Positions 17,456 through 26,217 of a stretch of DNA of 64,000 nt are shown piece by piece. This DNA is from Bacillota bacterium (GTDB taxonomy: Bacteria > Bacillota > Dehalobacteriia > UBA4068), in the NCBI GenBank assembly GCA_024679955.1, contig JAILCQ010000029.1, positions 1 to 64,000 of the forward strand. Direction: 5' to 3'. The notes under the pieces were generated by a model. The model saw only the letters and a program-made list of their open reading frames with translations, was not told where the DNA came from and ran no database searches. Position numbers and translations under genes: made by a program. How positions within the stretch are numbered: the stretch's first letter is position 1; each line of letters begins with the position of its first letter.

Positions 17456-18244
17456 TTATTTCATGTATATGCCCCGGATCAAGCGATTGGTCAGGGAAGC
17501 GGGTAATATCTTGCCGAGAACATAGAATAGCTTGTATTTGCCGCCGGCAACGTACAGGGGCTTGGGATGCTTCTTTTGGCAGATTTTGTAAATGATTTTG
17601 GCCACGTATTCCGGGGACATGCCGTTTTGTTCATCTTTTTCCATGGCGCTGACCGCCTGGCCTGCCGCGGAGCCGTACACCGCTTCACCCTTTGCGATTT
17701 TGCGCCGGGCTGCGGTAAAACCGGTGCGTACGTCTCCCGGCATCACCGCGCTGACCCGCACGGCGGAGTCCTTTACTTCATTGGCCAGAGCCAAAGTCAA
17801 AGCGTTGATCGCGCTTTTGCTGGCGGAATAGAATGCCTGGAAGGGAATGGACAGGGGCGCGGCCACGGAGCTGACATTGATGATTTGGCCCCGGCTTTGG
17901 CGCAAATAGGGCAAAGCCTTTTGCATGCAGGAAACGCCGGCGAAGAAATTGACCTCGAACTGTTCTTTGGCCTGGCTCAACGGGGTATATTCCACCGGCC
18001 CGGATATGCCGAAGCCCGCATTGTTGATCAACAAATCCAAAGTATCGCTATGCAGGGCAAATTGGTCGAAAGCGGCCTGGATGGACTGTTCGTCCCTCAG
18101 ATCCGCGTCGATATGGATGACGCCCGGTTCCGCCAGCCCCCGCCGGCTGAACTCGAATACCTGCCAATGGTCGGCCGCCAGCAAATGGGCTGTGGCCAAG
18201 CCGATACCGGAACTGCCGCCGGTGATGATCGCCGTCTTTTTCAT
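17456..18244 (-). CDS. Short-chain dehydrogenase/reductase, possible 3-ketosphinganine reductase
   Basis: A 262-residue classical SDR. The NAD(P) loop TGGSSGIGLA is at residues 6-15, NNAG follows near 80, and the catalytic Ser (NVSSVAA) and YSASK lie near 135-155. The C-terminal part is basic with a hydrophobic tail. The ATG overlaps the stop of the oxoamine synthase gene in an ATGA, so the two are translationally coupled. Bacterial and eukaryotic ketosphinganine reductases belong to this SDR group. The pairing suggests reduction of the 3-keto product of the upstream enzyme; other beta-keto substrates are possible. Confidence 0.85.
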   Translation of the reverse strand: MKKTAIITGGSSGIGLATAHLLAADHWQVFEFSRRGLAEPGVIHIDADLRDEQSIQAAFDQFALHSDTLDLLINNAGFGISGPVEYTPLSQAKEQFEVNFFAGVSCMQKALPYLRQSRGQIINVSSVAAPLSIPFQAFYSASKSAINALTLALANEVKDSAVRVSAVMPGDVRTGFTAARRKIAKGEAVYGSAAGQAVSAMEKDEQNGMSPEYVAKIIYKICQKKHPKPLYVAGGKYKLFYVLGKILPASLTNRLIRGIYMK

Positions 18245-19419
18245 AGGGCGTGCCTCGACAGCACCCTGGCGATGATATCCATGGCTTCGTCCAGTATATC
18301 TTCCGTATGGGTGGCCATATAGCTGGTGCGCAGCAGGCATTCTTTGGGGGAGGTGGCAGGCGGCAGAACGGAGTTGACATAAACCCCTTCTTCATACAAT
18401 TCTTTGGATATCTGCAGGGTTTCGATGGCGTCGTATGTATAAATGGGAATGATGGGCGTTTGGGATTCTTTGATTTTGATATGCCGCGCTTTCAGGCCAT
18501 TCCGCACATATTGGCACAAACCGGCCAGTCTTTGGACGATTTGCGGATGCGCCTGAATATAATCCAAAGCGGCGATGGCCACCGCCGTATTGGCCGGGGG
18601 AATGGAGGCGGAAAAGATGAAGGGCCGGGAATTGTGACGAATATAATCCACCACATTGGCGTCGGCGGCGATATATCCGCCCAGGCTGGCCAGGGATTTG
18701 GAGAAGGTGCCCATGATGATGTCCACCTGATCGGTCAAGCCGAAATGATCCGCCGTGCCGCGGCCGCCGTTGCCGATAACGCCCAAGCCGTGGGCGTCGT
18801 CCACCATCACCCGGGCCCCGTACTCTCTGGCCAAACGGACGATATTGGGCAAATCGGCGATATCGCCGCCCATGGAGAACACGCCGTCCACCACGATGAG
18901 GCAGCCGGATGTTTCCGGTACCTTTTGCAAAGCCCGTTCCAGAGAGGCCATGTCGTTGTGATGGTAGCGCAGCATGGTCCCATAGCTTAATTTGCAGCCG
19001 TCGTATATGCTGGCATGGTTTTCCGCGTCGCAGATGACATAGTCATGCCGGCCGACGATGGCGCTGATCGCCCCCAAATTGCTTTGAAAACCGGTGGAAA
19101 AGGTGACGGCGTCCTCTTTGCCCACAAAACCGGCCAGCTTTTTTTCCAGCTGCCAATGCAGCTCCAGGGTGCCGTTGAGAAAGCGGGAGCCGGAGCAGCC
19201 GGTCCCGTATTGATCCAAAGCCTGATGGGCGGCGGCGATGATCTCCGGATGGGTGGTCAGTCCCAAATAATTATTGGAACCCAGCATGATCCTTCTTTTG
19301 CCTTCCATGATGACTTCGATATCCTGTTTGGATTGCAAAGAACGGAAATAGGGATATATGCCCATTTGCCTGTATTCGTTGGCTAATGTAAATTCGTCGC
19401 ATTTTTTAAAAATATCCAT
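18241..19419 (-). CDS. PLP-dependent alpha-oxoamine synthase, serine palmitoyltransferase-like
   Basis: A 392-residue fold-type I enzyme. SNNYLGLTTHPEI and the GTGCSGSRFLNGTLELH glycine-rich region are typical, as are DAENHAS, VDGVFSMGGDIADLP, the PLP aspartate in DDAHGLGV, and the Schiff-base lysine in GTFSKSLAS. The family covers 2-amino-3-ketobutyrate CoA ligase, aminooxononanoate synthase and serine palmitoyltransferase. The GIYPYFRSL start, the HNDMASLE segment and the IFSASIPP loop resemble bacterial serine palmitoyltransferases as I recall them. The coupled reductase gene supports a sphingoid-base route. No biotin or threonine-degradation genes are adjacent. Start at 19419 has GAGGT; the longer in-frame start does not. 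Confidence 0.85.
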   Translation of the reverse strand: MDIFKKCDEFTLANEYRQMGIYPYFRSLQSKQDIEVIMEGKRRIMLGSNNYLGLTTHPEIIAAAHQALDQYGTGCSGSRFLNGTLELHWQLEKKLAGFVGKEDAVTFSTGFQSNLGAISAIVGRHDYVICDAENHASIYDGCKLSYGTMLRYHHNDMASLERALQKVPETSGCLIVVDGVFSMGGDIADLPNIVRLAREYGARVMVDDAHGLGVIGNGGRGTADHFGLTDQVDIIMGTFSKSLASLGGYIAADANVVDYIRHNSRPFIFSASIPPANTAVAIAALDYIQAHPQIVQRLAGLCQYVRNGLKARHIKIKESQTPIIPIYTYDAIETLQISKELYEEGVYVNSVLPPATSPKECLLRTSYMATHTEDILDEAMDIIARVLSRHAL

Positions 19420-19511
19420 GAAGGTACCTCGATCGTTTATCCAATTCCATTTGCGTTTGCTAGTAACGTACATTATATCGCATGCAATCTAATATAGAAT
19501 GCACATTATAT

Positions 19512-19540
19512 ATTGTATGACTTTCCGTCTATCCTGTCAA
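19512..19540 (-). promoter_or_regulatory. Promoter of the oxoamine synthase-SDR operon
   Basis: TTGACA (19535-19540) and TACAAT (19512-19517) on the minus strand are 17 nt apart. A second TATAAT-like hexamer occurs at 19472-19477. The rest of the gap from 19541 to 19847 shows no supportable gene. Confidence 0.7.
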
Positions 19541-19847
19541 CGGCAAATCCTTTGCCCTGTTTTAAGCGAGATATGGAAAAAACATAGCGTCCAACATCTT
19601 TTTTGTATAGTATTTTAAAGAAAGCATAAGAAAATCTTCAAGAATTGATGATAATGAATACTTATATAAAAAGCGGAAGCAGCGTTGCCGCACGGGGCCT
19701 TCCGCGGCTTGATCCTGGCTGAGCGGCTGTTTGGTAAACAGCGCAAGCAACAGACCGGCGGCGGAACGCGCCTTTCTGTTGCTTGCGGCAAAATGCGTTG
19801 AATGCGGATGACGCTTTATGTAGATCGCGCCGGCAGGTACGGCAGCT

Positions 19848-20429
19848 TTACTTTTGTTCTGCAGCGGCGCTTTCCTGCGCTTCCGAAGATGCCGCGTTTT
19901 CCGGCGGTTCCAGGGCAGGCGCGTTTTCCGGCGGTTCCAGGGCGGCCTTTTCCTGCAGCGCCTTTTCGGCTTTGGCCTGGGCGCGTTTGGCCATTCTGCG
20001 CTTGAACCGGTCTTCTATGGTATTGGATTCCAAGGCCACCATGGCGATGACAAAAGCGACCATAGCCGGGTAATAAAGCCCCAATCCGATGGTGATGCCG
20101 ATCACTGCCAGAAGCAGAATATCCGCCGCCGTGGTGATGCCCTGCACGCTGCCGGTGGAGCCTCTCCAAATAATGCCCGCGCCGATAAAACCGATGCCGG
20201 TCATAATGCCCACCACCAAACGGGCCAGATCCACAGAGACGTTGGGAGAATCGCATAAATCGGTAAAGCCATAGGCGGAGACCATAGTCAATAAACAGGA
20301 GGCGACGCTGATGAGCACATGGGTGCGTTTGCCCACCGGTTTATGGCTTTTGCGCCGCTGAAAGCCCAAACCGCAGCCGACAAAACAGGCTAACAGTAAG
20401 CGTATGGTGACTTCCTCATTGCTGAGCAC
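19848..20429 (-). CDS. MgtC/SapB family membrane protein with repeat tail
   Basis: A 193-residue inner-membrane protein. Four or five hydrophobic helices include LLLACFVGCGLGFQRR, the pattern GKRTHVLISVASCLLTM, and GIMTGIGFIGAGIIW, all characteristic of MgtC/SapB. Family members are linked to magnesium starvation and ATP homeostasis. After the last helix comes a charged Ala/Lys-rich stretch and a tail in which the segment ALEPPENA is repeated. A GTG at 20429 with AAGGAGAGG 8 nt upstream is preferred; the ATG at 20462 has no ribosome binding site. It is divergent from the sigma operon. Confidence 0.85.
   Translation of the reverse strand: MLSNEEVTIRLLLACFVGCGLGFQRRKSHKPVGKRTHVLISVASCLLTMVSAYGFTDLCDSPNVSVDLARLVVGIMTGIGFIGAGIIWRGSTGSVQGITTAADILLLAVIGITIGLGLYYPAMVAFVIAMVALESNTIEDRFKRRMAKRAQAKAEKALQEKAALEPPENAPALEPPENAASSEAQESAAAEQK
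19894..19943 (-). repeat. 27-nt tandem repeat in the 3' end of the mgtC-like gene
   Basis: A 23-nt block at 19894-19916 recurs identically at 19921-19943, so the repeat period is 27 nt or nine codons. It encodes a repeated Pro-Pro-Glu-Asn-Ala motif in the cytoplasmic or extracytoplasmic tail. Confidence 0.8.
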
Positions 20430-20508
20430 CGGTATCCTCTCCTTTCCGTCGTTATTATTCATTTTTCTTTATTATACCATTCTATCACATACTTGAGACA
20501 AATAAAAG

Positions 20509-20534
20509 GGAACAAAAAGAGAAAACCTTACGTC
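20509..20534 (+). promoter_or_regulatory. ECF-sigma-type promoter in front of the sigma factor gene
   Basis: GGAAC at 20509-20513 and CGTC at 20531-20534 are separated by exactly 17 nt, the pattern read by many ECF sigma factors. It lies 110 nt upstream of the ECF sigma gene and implies positive autoregulation. Confidence 0.65.
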
Positions 20535-20643
20535 CTATGCATAGTAGCAAACCTATGCGTTAGTCTGTTCATATCGCATGCCGCCGGTTTTTATGCGGTC
20601 ATCACGATATCGTACTATCATCCAGTAAAGGAAGGGAAGCGCT

Positions 20644-21291
20644 ATGCCTGTATTTTCCCATGAGGCCGGTCCTGCTCAAAAGGAGCGGGAGCAAATCAAA
20701 GCCTGTCAGGCCGGGGATGTGAACGCCTTTGCCGATTTGATCGTTCCCTATCAACAGCAGGTGTACCATATCGGTTTGCAAATGCTGCACGATCCGGAGG
20801 ATGCGGCGGACATGCTGCAGGAAACCATGCTGAAAGCCTATCGGGGCCTGCCTTCGTTTCGCGGAGACGCCCGCTTTTCCACCTGGCTGTACCGGATCGC
20901 CGTCAATTGCTGCCGGGATCTTTTGCGCAAAGCCTATAAGCAAAAAGAAAGGCCCTTCTGCGATTTTCTGGGGGAAGAAGACGGGGAGGGCGAAGCCGCT
21001 ATCGCCGACTATTCCTTCGCGCCGGAACAAGCGGTGCTGGAGGGGGAAAGCCATGCGTATTTGTGCCGTTTGATAGAAGGTCTTTCGCCTAAATATCGTT
21101 TGACAGTTTTGCTGCGGGAGTTTTGCGGCCTCAGTTATGAAGAAATCGGCCGCATAACCAATGTTTCCCAAGGAACGGTAAAATCCCGCATCAGCAGAGC
21201 CAGGGCGGCCATGAGCCGCCAGGCGCTGCAGGACGCGGAACAATTTCCGCAGGCGTCCCGTCTAACCGGCCAAAGGAGGGAACAAGCATGA
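20644..21291 (+). CDS. ECF-subfamily RNA polymerase sigma factor
   Basis: A 215-residue sigma-70 family protein with only regions 2 and 4. Region 2 is at about residues 25-95 (DPEDAADMLQETMLKAYRGL, then FSTWLYRIAVNCCRD). Region 4 is at about 135-190 and contains the helix-turn-helix LSYEEIGRITNVSQGTVKSRISRAR. AAGGAAGGGAAGCG precedes the ATG. The last codons overlap the anti-sigma gene in ATGA, the standard coupling for an ECF/anti-sigma pair. The upstream GGAAC-N17-CGTC promoter suggests that it activates itself. Confidence 0.92.
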   Translation: MPVFSHEAGPAQKEREQIKACQAGDVNAFADLIVPYQQQVYHIGLQMLHDPEDAADMLQETMLKAYRGLPSFRGDARFSTWLYRIAVNCCRDLLRKAYKQKERPFCDFLGEEDGEGEAAIADYSFAPEQAVLEGESHAYLCRLIEGLSPKYRLTVLLREFCGLSYEEIGRITNVSQGTVKSRISRARAAMSRQALQDAEQFPQASRLTGQRREQA

Positions 21292-22541
21292 ATTGTCAAC
21301 AAGCGCAAGCGTGGATCTCTTTGGATATAGACGGCGGTTTGCCGCCGGAAGCGCAAAAAGATTTAGCGGAACATTGCCGGACCTGCGAAGACTGCCGCAA
21401 TTTGGCGGAGACCGCCCGGGCTTTGCACGCGTCTTTTTCCCAAATGGAGCTGCCGCCGCTTCCGGAGGGGGCGGAGGCCAGGTTAAAGCAGGCGCTGGCC
21501 GAAGAGAACCGCAAGCGGCCCCGCCGCCGGCCGGTATATTCCCATGCCTGGTTCAAAGGCCTGGCCGCTGCGGCCTGTTTATTGCTGCTGTTTGGCATAG
21601 GCAGCGTTTTCTATCCGTTTTCCGGCAAAGGCGCCAATGATTCCGCGGCGTTCGAAAGCGCCAACAGCGCCGGCCCTGCCGCCAGCGAGGAAGCGCCGGA
21701 AATGCTGACCTACAAGACGGAGCTGTCCCAGCCCGCCGCCGAAGCCCAAGCCGATGGGGCATATGACGCCGATTTGCCATATGATATGGAAGACGCTGCG
21801 GCGGAAAGCGAAGGCGGCCAAGCGAATCCAGCCTTGCAGCGGAAGATTATCCAAAACGTGGATTTAAGCCTGAAGGTGGAGGATTTTGACAAAGCCTACC
21901 AACAGCTGAACGACTTGGCGCAAAAATACGAGGGCTATACGGTTTCCGGAGAAGTCTATACCAATGAAAACGATATCGCCACCTCCGGATTTATATCCTT
22001 GCGGGTAGCGGCGGATTCCTTATCCCAAGCCTTAGATGATATCCAGCAGATCGGCGCGGTAACGGACCGGCAGCTTTCCACCGAAGATATCACCTATCAG
22101 TATTATGATACGCAGAGCCGCCTGGAACAATACCGGGCGCAAAAGGAACGCTTGTTGGATTTCTATCAGCAAGCGAAGAACATTAATGACTTGTTGGCCC
22201 TGGAACAGGAATTGAACCGGGTGCAAATGGAACTGGACGCCTTGCAAGGCTCGATAAAGTATTACGATCAGCTGACCGCTTTGTCCCTGATCTCGATCCA
22301 TTTGTATACGCCCAGCCGCTATGATGTTTCGGTGGAGCCCAGAGGCTTCGCCGGCTTTTGGCGGGACCTGCGGGAGGCTTTCTTCAACGGTATCAACGGC
22401 ATGCTGGACTTTTTCGCCGGATTGCTATTGATCATCGTGCGGCTGTTCCCGCTATGGATCCTTTTGGCGCTGGTTTTGTTTTTGATTTTCCGCCGCCGCC
22501 GTAAAAAGAAGGCGCAAACCGGCGGCGCGGACCGGACGTAA
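21288..22541 (+). CDS. Membrane anti-sigma factor: zinc-finger N-terminus plus DUF4349
   Basis: A 417-residue protein. The N-terminal 45 residues form a putative anti-sigma zinc finger with HCRTCEDC. A first transmembrane helix lies near residue 90 (LAAAACLLLLFGIGSVF). The extracytoplasmic part from about 185 to 345 matches DUF4349, with QKYEGYTVSGE and long heptad-like helices. A second helix (LLLIIVRLFPLWILLAL) and a basic tail close it. It probably holds the sigma factor at the membrane and releases it on an envelope signal. The DUF4349 domain may be the sensor; that is inference. Confidence 0.85.
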   Translation: MNCQQAQAWISLDIDGGLPPEAQKDLAEHCRTCEDCRNLAETARALHASFSQMELPPLPEGAEARLKQALAEENRKRPRRRPVYSHAWFKGLAAAACLLLLFGIGSVFYPFSGKGANDSAAFESANSAGPAASEEAPEMLTYKTELSQPAAEAQADGAYDADLPYDMEDAAAESEGGQANPALQRKIIQNVDLSLKVEDFDKAYQQLNDLAQKYEGYTVSGEVYTNENDIATSGFISLRVAADSLSQALDDIQQIGAVTDRQLSTEDITYQYYDTQSRLEQYRAQKERLLDFYQQAKNINDLLALEQELNRVQMELDALQGSIKYYDQLTALSLISIHLYTPSRYDVSVEPRGFAGFWRDLREAFFNGINGMLDFFAGLLLIIVRLFPLWILLALVLFLIFRRRRKKKAQTGGADRT

Positions 22542-22572
22542 GCGGCGGCTGCGCTGAAGGAAAGGAAGCTAT

Positions 22573-22610
22573 AACGGCGTTCGTCTTCCGTAAGGGGGAC
22601 GGATGCCGTT
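22573..22610 (+). terminator. Terminator after the sigma/anti-sigma operon
   Basis: AACGGC at 22573-22578 and GCCGTT at 22605-22610 close an extended imperfect stem containing CGTC/GACG, followed by TGTTTGT. Confidence 0.6.
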
Positions 22611-22673
22611 GTTTGTCCGGCAGCCCGGGGCAGGGCGGCAGCCGGATTGTCTATGGTAAAAGCCGCGCCTTTG

Positions 22674-22682
22674 TGGTATAAT
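22674..22682 (+). promoter_or_regulatory. Extended -10 promoter element for polA
   Basis: TGG directly precedes a perfect TATAAT at 22677-22682, 42 nt upstream of the polA start. No good -35 hexamer is seen 17 nt further up, which fits an extended -10 promoter. Confidence 0.45.
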
Positions 22683-22723
22683 TACAAAATAGCAAGTAAA
22701 AGGATAGAGGCGGCGACAAAGGA

Positions 22724-25351
22724 ATGAAAAAACTGTTATTGATCGACGGAAGCAGCTTGCTGCACCGGGCTTTTTACGCTTTGCCCTTGCTCACCAACAG
22801 CCAGGGGCAATATACCAACGGCGTACACGGCTTTATGATGATGTTCAACCGTTTGCTCCAGCAAATGCAGCCGGATCATATCGTGGTTTGCTTTGATAAA
22901 AGCCGGATCAGCTTTCGCAACGACATGTTTGCCGATTATAAGGCCGGCCGCAAAGAAACGCCTGCCGAATTGAAAGGGCAATTCGAGTTGCTGAAACAAG
23001 TGCTGGATGCCGCCGGCGTGGCCTGGTTGGAAATGGACGGTTACGAAGCCGATGATTTGCTGGCCACTTTATCCGCCGCCGCGCAAGAGGATTTTTCCGT
23101 GGATATCATCTCCGGAGACCGGGACATTTTGCAATTGATCGGCGAACATGCCCGGGTATATTTGACCAAAAAAGGCATCACGGATATAGAATGCTGGGAC
23201 GAAGCGGCGTTCCGGCAAAAATACGGGGTAGGCCCGGAGCGCCTGCCGGATATCAAAGGCTTGATGGGGGATACCTCGGACAATATTCCCGGCGTGCCGG
23301 GGGTAGGGGAAAAAACCGCCGTCAAATTATTGACGGCATACGGCTCCCTGGAGGAATTGTACGCCCATTTGCCCCAGGTCAAGCAGGAAAAACTGCGGCA
23401 AAAGCTGGAGACCTATAAAGAGCAGGCTTTCCTGTCCAGAGATTTGGCTACGGTGAACCGCCAAGCGCCTATGGTCGTGGATTGGCAGGCCAACCGCTAT
23501 CAGGCCGGGATGGACCGGCCCCAACTGCGGGAGATTTACCAACGGCTGGAGCTGCGGCAATTGCTGAGGGGCCTGGCCGGTAAAAGCGAAGGGGAAAACG
23601 CAGCTTCCCGCTCCGCCGCCGGCAAGGCGGCAAAAGCCGACGCCGGCCAGGAGACGCAGGCCGGGAATTCTCCCGTGGAAGATTGGCAGGCGGTGCTGGA
23701 TACCGCCCGGCGCGACGGTCGCTGCGGGGCGGTGGCTGTTTATGCGGGGACGGGCTTTGGCAAGACCCTGACGGCTTTGGCCGTGGCTGCCGGAGAACAG
23801 GCGGCTTTTGCGGAAGGGGATACGGCTCTGGAGCTGCTGCGCTTTTTCCGGGAGATATGGCAGGACGGATCGATCGCCAAATACACCGCCGACGGCAAAG
23901 AATTGCAGGTTTTATGCCGCGCCAACGATATGGCGCTGACCGGCGTCCGCGAAGACGCCATCCTGGCAGCCTATCTTTTGGACCCGGCGGCGGGCAGCTA
24001 TGATATCGCCGCCATCGCGGAAAAAAACGGCGTATATCCGCCGCCCGCTTCCGCCCCTGCCGCAACGGCAGCTTTGATTTTGCCCCCTTTGCTGGAAAAG
24101 CTGCACAAGCAATTGCAAGATACCGGTATGGAAAACTTATACCGGGGATTAGAGCTGCCCCTGTCGCCGGTTTTGGCCAATATGGAATGGACGGGCATTC
24201 GGGTGGAAGAAGAGAAACTGGCGGATATGTCCAAAACTTTAAGCGAAAGCGCCGCCTCGCTGCAGGCGCAGATCTATGCCTTGGCCGGCCATGACTTTAA
24301 TCTGCAATCTCCTAAGCAGCTGTCGGCGGTGCTGTTCGAGGAAATGGGCGTCGCCCCGGTGAAAAAGAATAAAACCGGCTATTCCACAGATGCGGAGGTT
24401 TTGGAACAATTGGCGGAAACCCAGCCCATCGCCGCCCATATCCTGGAATACCGCCTGGTCAGCAAATTGAAATCCACCTATACCGACGGCCTGCGGGCCC
24501 TGATCGATAAAAAAAGCGGCAAATTGCATACCACCTTTACCCAAACGGTGACCGCCACCGGCCGTCTGTCCTCCGTGGAGCCCAATTTGCAGAATATACC
24601 CGTCCGGCATGAGCTGGGCCGGCGCATACGCCAGGTATTTGTGGCGGATAAGCCCGGCGACATTTTGCTGTCCGCCGATTACAATCAGATCGAATTGCGG
24701 GTGCTGGCTCATATGTCCGGCGACGAAAAACTGATCGAAGCCTTTACCAAGGGCGAGGATATCCATACCCGGACGGCCTCGGAAGTGTTCGGCGTACCCC
24801 CGGAACAGGTGGATAAGCAAATGCGCCGCAGCGCCAAAGCGGTGAACTTTGGCATCGTCTACGGCATCAGCGATTACGGATTGTCCCGGGATTTGTCCAT
24901 CAGCCGCAAGCAGGCGGGGGAATATATCCAGCGCTATTTCCAAAGATATCCCCAGGTGGAAGCCTATCAGAAGCAAGTCGTGGAAAACGGGAGCAAAAAT
25001 GGGTATGTGACCACCATTTGCGGCCGCCGGCGGTATTTGCCGGATCTGAACAGCCTCAATCACAATCTGCGCAGCTTCAGCCAGCGTATGGCCATGAACA
25101 CACCTATACAGGGCAGCGCCGCGGATATCATCAAGATCGCCATGCTCAATATTGCGGCCGGGATCGAAGCGGCGGGGCTGCGTTCGCAAATGCTGCTGCA
25201 GGTACACGACGAATTGATCTTCAATATGCCCCCGGAGGAACGGGATATCCTCCCGGGACTGGTGCGGCGCTGTATGGAACAGGCAATGCTTTTGGACGTG
25301 CCTTTGACGGTGGATATCAAAACCGGCCCCGATTGGTATCATATGGAGTAA
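22724..25351 (+). CDS. polA: DNA polymerase I
   Basis: An 875-residue replication/repair polymerase. Residues 1-290 are the 5'-3' exonuclease (IDGSSLLHRAFYALP, GLMGDTSDNIPGVPGVGEKTA). The middle domain from about 325 to 460 lacks the DxE metal ligands of motif I, so 3'-5' proofreading is probably lost, as in Bacillus enzymes. The polymerase domain has motif A (LLSADYNQIELRVLAH), motif B (RRSAKAVNFGIVYG) and motif C (LQVHDELIF). It works in Okazaki fragment processing and excision repair. It is followed by mutM and coaE, a common Bacillota order. Confidence 0.96.
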   Translation: MKKLLLIDGSSLLHRAFYALPLLTNSQGQYTNGVHGFMMMFNRLLQQMQPDHIVVCFDKSRISFRNDMFADYKAGRKETPAELKGQFELLKQVLDAAGVAWLEMDGYEADDLLATLSAAAQEDFSVDIISGDRDILQLIGEHARVYLTKKGITDIECWDEAAFRQKYGVGPERLPDIKGLMGDTSDNIPGVPGVGEKTAVKLLTAYGSLEELYAHLPQVKQEKLRQKLETYKEQAFLSRDLATVNRQAPMVVDWQANRYQAGMDRPQLREIYQRLELRQLLRGLAGKSEGENAASRSAAGKAAKADAGQETQAGNSPVEDWQAVLDTARRDGRCGAVAVYAGTGFGKTLTALAVAAGEQAAFAEGDTALELLRFFREIWQDGSIAKYTADGKELQVLCRANDMALTGVREDAILAAYLLDPAAGSYDIAAIAEKNGVYPPPASAPAATAALILPPLLEKLHKQLQDTGMENLYRGLELPLSPVLANMEWTGIRVEEEKLADMSKTLSESAASLQAQIYALAGHDFNLQSPKQLSAVLFEEMGVAPVKKNKTGYSTDAEVLEQLAETQPIAAHILEYRLVSKLKSTYTDGLRALIDKKSGKLHTTFTQTVTATGRLSSVEPNLQNIPVRHELGRRIRQVFVADKPGDILLSADYNQIELRVLAHMSGDEKLIEAFTKGEDIHTRTASEVFGVPPEQVDKQMRRSAKAVNFGIVYGISDYGLSRDLSISRKQAGEYIQRYFQRYPQVEAYQKQVVENGSKNGYVTTICGRRRYLPDLNSLNHNLRSFSQRMAMNTPIQGSAADIIKIAMLNIAAGIEAAGLRSQMLLQVHDELIFNMPPEERDILPGLVRRCMEQAMLLDVPLTVDIKTGPDWYHME

Positions 25352-25384
25352 ACCGGAATAAACCGGGACGAACGGGAGGATGCC

Positions 25385-26209
25385 ATGCCGGAATTACCGG
25401 AGATCGAAACGGTGAAAAGGACCCTGTCGCCGCTGCTATGCGGCAAATCCTTTACGGATTGCACATTGTTCAACGAAACGGTGATCAAACATCCGCAGCC
25501 GGCGCTTTTCGCCCGGCGTATCATCGGGCGGCAGATACGGGAGATCAGTCGCCGGGGCAAATATTTGCTGCTGCATTTGGACGATGGGGCCGTTTTGGCG
25601 GCGCATCTGCGTATGACCGGGCGATTGCTGTACGCGCCTGCGGACCGTCCCCTGAAACCCCACACCCATGTGGTGTGCGCCCTGTCCGACGGCTGCCGGT
25701 TATGCTATACCGATGTGCGGCGCTTCGGCCGTTTGTGGTTGATCGAGCCGGGAGAAACGGATGATTTTACCGGTATGTCCGCCCTGGGCATAGAGCCGCT
25801 GTCGCCGGAATTCGGCCCGGAATATTTGCAGAGCGCCCTGGGCAAAAGAAGCGCCGCCGTCAAACAAGGCCTTTTGGATCAGCATGTTTTGGCGGGATTG
25901 GGCAATATCTATGCCGACGAGAGCCTGTTCGCAGCGGGGATTTGTCCTTGCCGCGGGGCGAATAGCTTAAACGAAGAAGAGTGGCGGCGGCTGGCGGCGG
26001 CCATTCCGCCGGTTTTGCAAGCCGCCATTGAACATAACGGCACCACCTTTCGGGATTATGTGGACGGCGAAGGAAAAGAAGGGGAAAACCTGCCTTTTTT
26101 ACAAGCCTACAGCCGGGCCGGTCAACCCTGTTTCCGTTGCGGAACGCCGTTGCTGAAAATCAAAGTAGGAGGCAGAGGAACGGTGTACTGCCCCCATTGC
26201 CAGAAATGA
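25385..26209 (+). CDS. mutM: Formamidopyrimidine-DNA glycosylase
   Basis: A 274-residue base-excision repair enzyme, the usual family length. The N-terminal PELPEIETV supplies the catalytic Pro and Glu after Met removal. A conserved Lys lies in ISRRGKYLL, the helix-two-turn-helix region contains GLGNIYADES, and the C-terminal zinc finger has CFRC and CPHC. It removes 8-oxoguanine and formamidopyrimidines and nicks the DNA. It follows polA by 33 nt with GGGAGGATG before the start and overlaps no neighbour. Confidence 0.96.
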   Translation: MPELPEIETVKRTLSPLLCGKSFTDCTLFNETVIKHPQPALFARRIIGRQIREISRRGKYLLLHLDDGAVLAAHLRMTGRLLYAPADRPLKPHTHVVCALSDGCRLCYTDVRRFGRLWLIEPGETDDFTGMSALGIEPLSPEFGPEYLQSALGKRSAAVKQGLLDQHVLAGLGNIYADESLFAAGICPCRGANSLNEEEWRRLAAAIPPVLQAAIEHNGTTFRDYVDGEGKEGENLPFLQAYSRAGQPCFRCGTPLLKIKVGGRGTVYCPHCQK

Positions 26210-26217
26210 GGAAAACC

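Noticed and set aside
19562-19750. 62-codon frame on the minus strand
   Set aside because: It has no ribosome binding site, an unnatural composition, and lies in a promoter-side gap.
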